A stretch of DNA of 21,345 nt from Planctomycetia bacterium. Its GTDB lineage: Bacteria > Planctomycetota > Planctomycetia > Gemmatales > Gemmataceae. Location: positions 1-21,345 of the forward strand of contig JANXSH010001278.1 in the NCBI GenBank assembly GCA_025356615.1, written 5' to 3'. The position numbers were made by a program, and so were the translations under genes. Below are positions 15,163 to 21,345 of this stretch, in pieces (position 1 is the stretch's first letter; each line of letters begins with the position of its first letter). The notes under the pieces were generated by a model. It was given only the letters and a program-made list of their open reading frames with translations. It was not told the DNA's origin and made no database searches.

Positions 15163-16617
15163 TCACATGTCCTTCCACAACTCCGGCCCGCTCGTCTTGC
15201 GCGCCTTACTCGGCTTGGGCTTGGCAGACTTCTTCGGCTTCGCGGCCTTCGCCGTGGTCGTCGCGGCGATCTCCTCGGGGGCGTCGTTGTCCGCCTCGCC
15301 GACGACGCGGACCTTCCGCCGCAGTTCGAGGCGGATCGACACCTCGGGGAACGGCAACTGGTCGCGGAACGTCCGCAGGACGTAGCGGAGGTAGGTGTTG
15401 TCGATCAGCTCCGGGCCGTTGGTGAACAGCACGATCGTCGGCGGATTCGCCGCCACCTGCGTGGCGTAGTAGATCTTCGGTCGGCGGTTCTGGCGCATGG
15501 GCGGCGGGTTGGCCTCGAGCGCGTCGCGCAGCACGCGGTTGAGGTCGCCGGTCCCGACGCGCGAACTCGCCTGCTTGTGCAGGGTCTGGGCGAGGTTCAA
15601 CACCGCCTGGACGTTCTTGCCGACCTTCGCGGTGATGAAGGCGATCGGCACATGGTCGAGGCTCGGGAACGTCTTGCGGACGTACTCGGCCAGCGTGCCC
15701 GTCGGCATCGGGTCCATCAGATCCCACTTGTTGACGACGAAGACCGCCGGCTTGTGGTTGTTCAGGATGTATTCGGCAAGCTGCTTGTCCACCTTGCTGA
15801 TCGGCTCGGGCGCGTCGAGGAACAGCAACACCACGTCGGCCCGGCGGATCGACCGCTCGGCGCGGTGCATGCTGTAGAACTCGATGTCGCTCGCCAGGCT
15901 CTTCTTCTTGCGGACGCCCGCCGTGTCGATCGCGATGAACGCCTTGCCGTCGCGCTCGAAGCGCACGTCCACGCTGTCTCGCGTCGTGCCCGCCACCTCG
16001 CTGACGATCATCCGCTCGCCCTCGGCGAGGCAGTTGATGAACGTACTCTTGCCCGTGTTGCGCCGGCCCACGATCGCCACCTTCAAGGAGATGTCGCGCG
16101 GGTACGGTTCGTCGGAGACGGCGGGCAATAGGCGCTTGATGATCTTGTGGAGTTCGGGCTTGCCGCGATTCTGCATGGCGCTGACGCAGAGCGGCTCGCC
16201 GAGGCCGAGCTTGTAGAACTCGACGGCGTCGGGGTCGAGTTCGGGCACGTCGGCCTTGTTGGCGACGAGGATGACGGGCTTGTTGGTCGCGCGCATCCGC
16301 CGGGCCACGTCGAGGTCGAGCGACGAGATGCCGCAACGGGCATCGACGACGAAGAGCAGGACGGAGGCCTGGTCGATGCCGAACTGGATCTGTTGCTCGA
16401 TCTGTGCGGTGAGGTTATCGACATCCTCGACGCCCATGCCGCCGGTGTCGATCAGTTCGACGAGGCGGTCGTCGAGTTGGATCGTCGTGGCGACGCGGTC
16501 GCGCGTTACGCCGGCGGTGGGATCGACGATGGCGATGCGCCGGCCCGCCAGCCAGTTGAACAGCGAGGACTTGCCGACGTTGGGCCGTCCCACGATGGCT
16601 ACCACGGGTAGAGACAC
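15163..16617 (-). CDS. der: Ribosome-assembly GTPase Der (EngA)
   Basis: A 484-residue protein with two consecutive GTPase domains, the hallmark of Der, which helps 50S ribosomal subunit maturation. First domain: GRPNVGKSS (10-18), DTGG (57-60), NKAD (120-123). Second domain: GRRNTGKST (184-192), DTAG (231-234), NKWD (296-299). A KH-like C-terminal domain (about 380-450) follows, then a Lys/Ala-rich tail (TTTAKAAKPKKSAKPKPSKA). The GTG at 16617 was taken as start because AGAGGTG lies just upstream and the protein then begins MSLPVVAIVGRP, as in the family. A start at 16740 would add 41 residues of non-conserved sequence. All nucleotide-binding motifs are intact. It is a housekeeping gene. Confidence 0.96.
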   Translation of the reverse strand: MSLPVVAIVGRPNVGKSSLFNWLAGRRIAIVDPTAGVTRDRVATTIQLDDRLVELIDTGGMGVEDVDNLTAQIEQQIQFGIDQASVLLFVVDARCGISSLDLDVARRMRATNKPVILVANKADVPELDPDAVEFYKLGLGEPLCVSAMQNRGKPELHKIIKRLLPAVSDEPYPRDISLKVAIVGRRNTGKSTFINCLAEGERMIVSEVAGTTRDSVDVRFERDGKAFIAIDTAGVRKKKSLASDIEFYSMHRAERSIRRADVVLLFLDAPEPISKVDKQLAEYILNNHKPAVFVVNKWDLMDPMPTGTLAEYVRKTFPSLDHVPIAFITAKVGKNVQAVLNLAQTLHKQASSRVGTGDLNRVLRDALEANPPPMRQNRRPKIYYATQVAANPPTIVLFTNGPELIDNTYLRYVLRTFRDQLPFPEVSIRLELRRKVRVVGEADNDAPEEIAATTTAKAAKPKKSAKPKPSKARKTSGPELWKDM

Positions 16618-16878
16618 GACGCACCTCTTGATGGAGAATTTCGCGATCACGCGACTCGGATGAGGTATTGTAGCGAAAACCGGGCGGCGGGGGAACGAGA
16701 TTGCACCCGTGCGAAGAAAATTGCCATTCTCAGCATGCACCGGAACTTCCTCGAATACGCGAGGTTGAATGCCTCAGACCGAGGGTTCCCTCCCCCTCTA
16801 AAGTGCCCAAATGACCGTTGATAGCCCCCTCATTTCAGCCGTCGGCCGGGCGAAACTTCCTATCTGGGAGATCCTGCG

Positions 16879-17232
16879 ATGATGTCTTTGCGCGCCTTGA
16901 TGCTGATGGCGGTCCTGGCCCTGTTCGCCTCCAACGAACCCGCCTCCGCCGAGAAAGAGACCAAGAAGCACCACCACACGTTCCGCGGGACCGTGGTCCA
17001 CGTCCACCACGACAAGAACCAGAAGCACCACGGCACGATCACCGTGAAGCACCACTCGGGCAAGGGCGACTCGGTGACGAAGACGTTCCGCATCAACGAA
17101 TCGACCAACATCCACACCGGCGGCCAGAGCAAAGGCACCTCGACGAAGCTGCACAAGGGCTTGCATGTCGCCGTGGCCCACACCGGCCATCATGCCGACG
17201 ACATCGAACTCGGGCGTGGCAAGAAGAGGTGA
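16879..17232 (+). CDS. Small secreted His-rich protein
   Basis: A 117-residue protein with a signal peptide (RALMLMAVLALFASNEPASA, cut after about 24). The mature part has about 16 histidines in 93 residues, in clusters such as KKHHHTF, VHVHHDK, QKHHG and KHHSGKG. The layout GTVVHVHHDKNQKHHGTITV followed by a THR-like INESTNIH segment and KLHKGLHVAV resembles the small beta-barrel DUF5666-type domain (GTV-x-V..., then a K.G..V turn), which is a pattern-level guess. The histidines suggest metal binding in the periplasm or outside the cell. GGGAG stands 9 bases before the ATG. It is transcribed divergently from der and converges on the pseudouridine synthase gene. No known name. Confidence 0.7.
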   Translation: MMSLRALMLMAVLALFASNEPASAEKETKKHHHTFRGTVVHVHHDKNQKHHGTITVKHHSGKGDSVTKTFRINESTNIHTGGQSKGTSTKLHKGLHVAVAHTGHHADDIELGRGKKR

Positions 17233-17300
17233 CTGTGCAGGGACGGGAGGCACGTCCGGTTGCGCACGGCTTTTGCCTCGGCAGGAGCCTCGCCCTCCCT

Positions 17301-18038
17301 TCACGTCCCCACCAGTAACGCCACTTCGTCCGCCCCCAGTTCGCGCCACTGCCCCGCCGGAAGGTCGGCGAGTTCCAGTCGCCCGATGGCGACCCGAACC
17401 AGCCGACGGACCCTGTGACCGATTGCGGCGAACATGCGACGGATCTGGCGGTTTCGGCCCTCGGTGAGGATCACCTCGAATCGTGAGGTGTTCTCGCGCG
17501 TCCCCAAAAGGCGGACGGACGCCGGCCGAGTGGGGCCGTCGTCCAGGGCGATGCCTTCGCGCAGGCGCGTAAGGTTCCCCTCGTCGGGCCTTCCGGCCAC
17601 CGTGACGTGATACGTCTTCGCGAGGTGATGCGTCGGGTCGGTCAGGCGGACTCCGAGGGCCGAGTCGCTCGTCAGGATCAGCAATCCCTCGGAGTCGGCG
17701 TCGAGCCGACCGACGGCGAAGACGTAGGGCAGGTCGGCGGGCAAGAGGTCGTGGACAGTCTTCCGGCCCCGTTCGTCGCTTCGCGTCGTGACGACGCCGC
17801 GCGGCTTGTGCAGCGCGAGGGTGAGGATCCGATTCGGGAGGACGCCATTCCGGCGGCGGATCGTCTGGTGATCGACATCGACCCAGGTCAGCGGGTCGGT
17901 GACGACCCGACCATCGACTTCGACCTCCCCGGCCTGGATCCAGTCCCACGCCTGGGTTCGCGACCCGATGCCCAGCTTCGAAAACGCCCTGTGGAGATGG
18001 ACGCGCCTTCCATCCAGACGATCCTGCTTTTTCCGCAC
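17301..18038 (-). CDS. rRNA pseudouridine synthase, RsuA/RluB/E/F family
   Basis: A 245-residue enzyme that turns a specific uridine of ribosomal RNA (or another structured RNA) into pseudouridine. Residues about 12-60 are an S4 RNA-binding domain (RAFSKLGIGSRTQAWDWIQ, then GEVEVDGRVV). LHKPRG (76-81) and GRLDADSEGLLILTSD (110-125) carry the catalytic Asp113. EGRNRQIRRM (193-202) and GHRVRRLVRVAIG complete the family pattern. The start is a GTG at 18038 with AAGGAAGG upstream; the open frame further upstream would run into the divergent zinc-ribbon gene and shows no conservation. Which rRNA position is modified cannot be read from the sequence. Start less sure than function. Confidence 0.9.
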   Translation of the reverse strand: MRKKQDRLDGRRVHLHRAFSKLGIGSRTQAWDWIQAGEVEVDGRVVTDPLTWVDVDHQTIRRRNGVLPNRILTLALHKPRGVVTTRSDERGRKTVHDLLPADLPYVFAVGRLDADSEGLLILTSDSALGVRLTDPTHHLAKTYHVTVAGRPDEGNLTRLREGIALDDGPTRPASVRLLGTRENTSRFEVILTEGRNRQIRRMFAAIGHRVRRLVRVAIGRLELADLPAGQWRELGADEVALLVGT

Positions 18039-18177
18039 CTTCCGACCTTCCTTCTCGCACCGTCTACAGGGTAGAGACCTATCCGACGCGCTGTCGATCC
18101 GATAAACTTTCTCCAGTTTACCGGATCGGCACCGATCAGGGGAAGAGGACGACCGCGCCTCAGGTATATGGGGGACC

Positions 18178-18807
18178 ATGCCCGAACTGATCGCGTGTCC
18201 TGTGTGCGATTGTCGCGTTCTCGTCAACGAGATGCAAGTGGGTCGTCGTATCTGCTGCATCAGTTGCGGGGGCGCATTCGTGGCGGGAGAACCTGCTCCG
18301 ATACCCGAGCCGACCACCTACCCCCTCCACCCGGAGGAGGAATTGCCGGAGGAACCCGAGGCCGTCGAGAAAGGGGTCGTGCCCTCCCGACACCTTCAAC
18401 CGCTCTGTCCGAAGTGTCATCGGCCCGTCGGGTGGGAGGATTCCGATTGTGTCCATTGCGGCCACCTGTTCGACCCGAAGGACCGACACGATCGCGTCTC
18501 GAGCCAAACGCGGAGGGACGCCCTCCCCCATCGGGGCGAACTCATCCGCCGACTCGGAAGTTACGCCTGGCTCGGGGGTTGCCTCGCGGTTTGCACGGGG
18601 CCTCTCGCGATGTTATTCGCGCTGGGTTGCGGCCTATCGGCGTGGTGGATGGCGTGGCAGGATCTCGCGGGAATGGACGCCGAGCTGATCGACTCCACCG
18701 GCAGGGGAGCAACCGAGGCCGGACGGAACAAGGCAGTCGCCGGCATTCTCCTCGCCCTCCTGACCGGCGTGTTCTGGACCCTGGCCGTCATCGTTTTCTT
18801 CAACTGA
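18178..18807 (+). CDS. Zinc-ribbon membrane protein 1
   Basis: A 209-residue protein of unknown function. The N-terminus is a zinc ribbon with C7, C10, C27 and C30 (CPVC and CISC); a second ribbon has C77, C80, C91 and C94 (CPKC and CVHC). A Pro/Glu-rich linker separates the two. Two hydrophobic segments (about 129-160 and 186-208) flank a short polar loop, so both ribbons face one side, probably the cytoplasm. The ribbon-linker-two-helix plan recurs in the protein at 20285-21112, including the loop (DLAGMDAELIDSTGRGATEAG here, DLRKMREETMDPEGEGSTQAG there, in that order). GGGGGA precedes the ATG. It is the first of three such genes in a row. Confidence 0.8.
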   Translation: MPELIACPVCDCRVLVNEMQVGRRICCISCGGAFVAGEPAPIPEPTTYPLHPEEELPEEPEAVEKGVVPSRHLQPLCPKCHRPVGWEDSDCVHCGHLFDPKDRHDRVSSQTRRDALPHRGELIRRLGSYAWLGGCLAVCTGPLAMLFALGCGLSAWWMAWQDLAGMDAELIDSTGRGATEAGRNKAVAGILLALLTGVFWTLAVIVFFN

Positions 18808-18869
18808 CAACTGATAACTGACGGGGCCGATTTCACTCGCACCCTGCTCGACCTGACCCGCGAGGAACT

Positions 18870-20168
18870 ATGCCTCAGATCACAAGCTGTCCAGAGTGTA
18901 GCAAGCAACTGCGTGTGCCGGACGAATTGATCGGCAAGAAGGTGAAGTGCCCCGGCTGCGCCACCATGTTCATCGCCGAGTCGGACGACCAGGAAGAGGA
19001 AGAGGCACCGCCAGCGAAGAAAGCCCCGCCGAAGGCCGACGAACGCGACCGATCGGATGGCGTCGCCTCGGCCCCGCGCGGCAAGAGGCGGGACGAGGAC
19101 GACGAGGACGACGCACCGCATTCGCGCGGACGAGACCGGGACGACGAGGACGAGGAGGACGCCCCTCGCAAGGCCGGGCGGGGCCGGTCGGAGGGCGTCA
19201 CCTCGACCCCGCGCGGCAAGCGAAGGGACGAGGAAGAAGACGCATCGCGTTCGCGAGAACGGGACCGGGACCGCGACGACGAGGACGACCGCCGGCCATC
19301 GCGCAGCCGGCGAGATGAGGATGACGATGAGGATGACCGGAGGTCGCGGAAGCGACGCGATGAGGAGGATGACGACGACGATCGCCCCAGGGGCAGGCGC
19401 CGGGACTACGACGAGCCATCCATTGGGGAGCAGGGGCGAGGGTGGCAGAAAACGCGGACCGGCATAAATTTCGTCGTCATTGGCGGCTGGCTTTCCCTGA
19501 GCCTCATTGGGCTTGCGATCCTTTTCTCGGGCATTCTGCTCTTGATGGGTGGCGGCATGGTTACGTCGTTCGGGTCGGGGAATTTCGGAGGAACCGCGAG
19601 CGGTGCCGGAGCGATGACGGTGCTGGGGTGCGGATTCGGCATTCTGTTCCTCCTCCTCGGTCTGACGAGCTTCGTCCTGCTCATGGTCGGGACCGGCTTC
19701 TGCATGGCGACGCCCAAATTGCGAGGCCAGTCGATGAAGGGGTTGGCGATGACGGCCTTCTTCCTCTACGTCGGGGCAATAGTCGTGTACCTCTTCGCTC
19801 TCATCCTGAGCAGTGTCTCGTTCGCGGGCGTCATCGTTTCATTCGCGGCGATGCTTATCTTTTTCGCCGGACATGTGGTGTGGATGGTGTACTTACGACT
19901 GGTGTGCAACTACTTCCGAGATATTACGCTCGCCGGAACCGTTCTGACATGCCTGATCGCCCAGATCGCCGTCCCTGTTGTGATGTTCATCGTCTTCTTC
20001 ATTCTGGGATTCATCATGGCCAGTGCGGGGACAGGTGGGGCCGGGGCAATCGTCCTGATGGTCCTCTATTTCCTGTTCTACCTGATCATGATAGGCATCT
20101 ACATCTGGTACATCTTGACCCTCCAGAAAGTTCGCGATCTCGTAGAGTTCAAGGCCGACAAGATGTGA
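18870..20168 (+). CDS. Zinc-ribbon polytopic membrane protein 2 with charged repeat region
   Basis: A 432-residue protein of unknown function. It begins with an MJ0042-type zinc ribbon (C7, C10, C27, C30; SCPECSKQLRV and KCPGC). Residues about 40-185 are extremely rich in Asp, Glu and Arg and contain an internal tandem repeat of about 45 residues (the unit starts SDGVASAPRGKRRDE at 62 and SEGVTSTPRGKRRDE at 107). From 199 on there are about six hydrophobic helices, for example at 199-230, 245-279, 290-313, 317-345, 357-385 and 390-417. A GAGGA site precedes the ATG. The protein is anchored in the membrane with a charged cytoplasmic arm. Such proteins are typical of planctomycetes. Confidence 0.85.
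   Translation: MPQITSCPECSKQLRVPDELIGKKVKCPGCATMFIAESDDQEEEEAPPAKKAPPKADERDRSDGVASAPRGKRRDEDDEDDAPHSRGRDRDDEDEEDAPRKAGRGRSEGVTSTPRGKRRDEEEDASRSRERDRDRDDEDDRRPSRSRRDEDDDEDDRRSRKRRDEEDDDDDRPRGRRRDYDEPSIGEQGRGWQKTRTGINFVVIGGWLSLSLIGLAILFSGILLLMGGGMVTSFGSGNFGGTASGAGAMTVLGCGFGILFLLLGLTSFVLLMVGTGFCMATPKLRGQSMKGLAMTAFFLYVGAIVVYLFALILSSVSFAGVIVSFAAMLIFFAGHVVWMVYLRLVCNYFRDITLAGTVLTCLIAQIAVPVVMFIVFFILGFIMASAGTGGAGAIVLMVLYFLFYLIMIGIYIWYILTLQKVRDLVEFKADKM
19053..19290 (+). repeat. Internal tandem repeat encoding 45-residue units
   Basis: Inside the second zinc-ribbon gene, a unit beginning at 19053 recurs 135 bases later at 19188. The most similar part is the CCCCGCGCGGCAAG core with GGGACGAGGA after it. 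The second unit is shorter at its end and merges into Asp/Arg-rich codons. The period is a multiple of three, so the frame is kept and copy number can vary without disrupting the protein. Confidence 0.7.
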
Positions 20169-20178
20169 TCCGTCCTCG

Positions 20179-20208
20179 AGTCGCGGACACTCCGAAGCGT
20201 CCGCGACT
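20179..20208 (+). terminator. Probable terminator hairpin after zinc-ribbon gene 2
   Basis: AGTCGCGGAC and GTCCGCGACT pair perfectly over 10 bp around a 10-base loop, 10 bases after the stop. The following bases (ACAATATTCA) are AT-rich without a T-run, so termination strength is uncertain. It sets the third zinc-ribbon gene apart from the second. Confidence 0.5.
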
Positions 20209-20284
20209 ACAATATTCACTCGCCGGGATCGAATGACCCTACAAGGGCGTTGTCCTTCCTCGTATTCCGCTCGATGGACTCATC

Positions 20285-21112
20285 ATGCCGATCATCGTGA
20301 GTTGTCCCAGCTGTTCCGGCCAACTCCGCGTGGCCGACGATCTCATTGGGCGCAAGGTGCGCTGCCCGGCATGTAGCACTACGTTCGACGCGGCGGCCCC
20401 CCCCCCTCCGACGCCGGCCCCCAGGGCCAATCCGTCCGAGTCGGAAAAGGTGGACGCCTGGAAGTTCCTCGACCTGGAACTGAAGTCCGACCCGTTGCCC
20501 CCGCGCGGGCCAACTCCCCGCCCGATGTTGGAACTCGAGGACGACATTCCGGTGGCCCCCCGCGACTCGTCGCCGCCTCGGGGCGAGGAGCCACGCCCGC
20601 GCGCCCTACTCAACGACGACCACGACGACCTGATCCCCTGCAAGACCTGCGGGCGGATGTGTCACCACGACGCCCGCCGCTGCTCCCACTGCGGCGAGCG
20701 ATTCGAGAGCGACGACGAGGACCACCCGCGCCGGCGTCGGCCGCGCCGCGACGAGCGCCGCGACACCGAGCCGCACCGCGCCGGCTTCGTCCTGGCGATG
20801 GGCATCGTCAGCCTGGCGCTGCTCCCGCTGTGCTTCCTGTCGCTGTTGAGCATCATACCCGGCCTGATCGCCTGGATCTGCGGCCGGGCCGACTTGCGAA
20901 AGATGCGCGAGGAGACGATGGACCCCGAAGGCGAAGGCTCGACCCAGGCCGGATGGATCTGCGGCATCATCGGCACCTGCCTGAGCGTCGTCATCTGGCT
21001 GGGTTGCGGCACGATGCTCGGGATGGCGTGGTACGAGCAGATCCAGGCCAGCCGGAACATGAATCAGCCGCGATTCAACCAGCAGCCGGCACCGCCGAAG
21101 CCCGTGCGGTAG
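20285..21112 (+). CDS. Zinc-ribbon membrane protein 3
   Basis: A 275-residue paralogue of the two preceding proteins. An N-terminal zinc ribbon (C7, C10, C27, C30; SCPSCSGQLRV and RCPAC, nearly the same as in protein 2) is followed by a Pro-rich linker. A second ribbon has C119, C122, C133 and C136 (CKTC and CSHC, with C126 between), then comes an Arg-rich stretch. Two membrane segments (about 166-200 and 222-250) flank the loop RADLRKMREETMDPEGEGS, a DUF4190-like arrangement common in planctomycete proteins. The tail is Asn/Gln/Pro-rich. The last 19 codons and the stop are part of a long inverted repeat at the window edge. Function unknown; ribbons may bind RNA, DNA or protein. Confidence 0.85.
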   Translation: MPIIVSCPSCSGQLRVADDLIGRKVRCPACSTTFDAAAPPPPTPAPRANPSESEKVDAWKFLDLELKSDPLPPRGPTPRPMLELEDDIPVAPRDSSPPRGEEPRPRALLNDDHDDLIPCKTCGRMCHHDARRCSHCGERFESDDEDHPRRRRPRRDERRDTEPHRAGFVLAMGIVSLALLPLCFLSLLSIIPGLIAWICGRADLRKMREETMDPEGEGSTQAGWICGIIGTCLSVVIWLGCGTMLGMAWYEQIQASRNMNQPRFNQQPAPPKPVR

Positions 21113-21162
21113 TTCTGAGAGCGTGTGAAGGAATCGGTTTGGGCGATCCGGGAGCGTTAGCG

Positions 21163-21188
21163 ACCGGAGTGATCGACCGGAGTGATCG
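21163..21188 (+). repeat. 13-bp tandem repeat beside the inverted repeat
   Basis: ACCGGAGTGATCG occurs twice head to tail (21163-21175 and 21176-21188), with ACCGG starting a third partial copy. The first unit overlaps the inner end of the left arm of the inverted repeat. Confidence 0.8.
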
Positions 21189-21286
21189 ACCGGCGACCTC
21201 CTCTAGTCTTTACGATACTCCAAGCAAACCTCCGGTCGCTAACGCTCCCGGCTCGCCCAAACCGATTCCTTCACACGCTCTCAGAA

Positions 21287-21345
21287 CTACCGCACGGGCT
21301 TCGGCGGTGCCGGCTGCTGGTTGAATCGCGGCTGATTCATGTTCC
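21287..21345 (-). CDS. Partial copy of the 3' end of zinc-ribbon gene 3
   Basis: On the minus strand the right arm of the inverted repeat reads NMNQPRFNQQPAPPKPVR and then stops at 21287, identical to the end of the neighbouring gene. If genuine, a second tail-to-tail copy of that gene, or part of it, starts beyond the window edge. If the arm is an assembly fold-back, this is not a gene. The sequence alone cannot separate the two. Confidence 0.45.
   Translation of the reverse strand, partial: NMNQPRFNQQPAPPKPVR

Larger units (their letters stand above)
21054..21345. repeat. Long inverted repeat, arms of 116 bp
   Basis: Positions 21054-21169 and 21230-21345 are reverse complements over 116 bases with a single mismatch (gcgaTcc against gcgaGcc near 21137). 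The spacer is 60 bases. The left arm includes the last 19 codons and the TAG of the zinc-ribbon gene plus 57 bases behind it. The right arm reaches the edge of the window, so the repeat may be longer. Divergence is too low for an old duplication kept by selection on both arms. Confidence 0.95.

Noticed and set aside
15055..16131. 358-codon plus-strand frame across the transporter/der region
   Set aside because: It runs antisense to der, has low-complexity Arg/Leu composition typical of GC-rich shadow frames and shows no domain.
16618..16740. Upstream extension of Der to 16740
   Set aside because: The added 41 residues are not family-like; the GTG at 16617 has a good ribosome-binding site.
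16798..18060. 420-codon minus-strand frame
   Set aside because: It covers both the His-rich gene on the other strand and the pseudouridine synthase in another frame; composition is Arg/Pro/Gly-rich with no motif.
18039..18317. Upstream extension of the pseudouridine synthase
   Set aside because: It overlaps the zinc-ribbon gene on the other strand and lacks conserved residues; the GTG at 18038 has AAGGAAGG upstream.

Overview
The window looks like chromosomal DNA of a planctomycete, most likely a Gemmata-like (Gemmataceae or Isosphaeraceae) bacterium. This is an inference. It rests on the high GC, on paralogous membrane proteins starting with a CPxC...CPxC zinc ribbon, on a leucine-rich-repeat lipoprotein, on a PhoPQ-activated pathogenicity-related (PqaA-type) hydrolase, and on housekeeping genes scattered between accessory genes. 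No rRNA, tRNA or CRISPR array was seen.

Layout: 1-513 is the 3' end of a LarA-like (lactate racemase domain) gene. 671-5532 holds two tightly linked plus-strand genes. The first encodes a sigma-70-type factor whose N-terminal half resembles the N-terminal module of Eco57I/type IIG restriction-methylase proteins. The second encodes a 1104-residue SNF2-like helicase with a degenerate phospholipase-D-like N-terminus. A decayed second copy of the LarA-like 3' end (5580-5825) lies directly behind them, so the pair is bracketed by related sequence like a genomic island. 5836-9209 carries three minus-strand genes for exported proteins: an LRR lipoprotein, the PqaA-type hydrolase and a coiled-coil protein of unknown function.

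9508-11562 is a second defence module, a restriction-modification system with a C5-cytosine methyltransferase and a BsuBI/PstI-type endonuclease. The endonuclease frame is split into two ORFs by a 74-bp insertion made of a second copy of a 37-bp repeat plus a 37-bp spacer. Recombination between the two repeat copies would restore one 315-codon gene.

11593-18038 is mostly minus-strand and ordinary: an HI0933-family flavoprotein with a small overlapping upstream gene, a periplasmic-binding/permease fusion of the polar amino acid ABC family, the GTPase Der, a small His-rich secreted protein (plus strand) and an RsuA-type pseudouridine synthase. A 97-bp MITE-like element and two copies of a palindromic repeat lie between these genes. 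18178-21112 has three plus-strand zinc-ribbon membrane proteins. The window ends in a 116-bp inverted repeat that copies the last 19 codons and the stop of the third one. It is either a tail-to-tail duplication or an assembly fold-back.

The best candidate for an undescribed system is the restriction-like/sigma fusion with the PLD-SNF2 helicase (671-5532). The best candidate for an unusual genetic switch is the repeat-split endonuclease (10541-11562).
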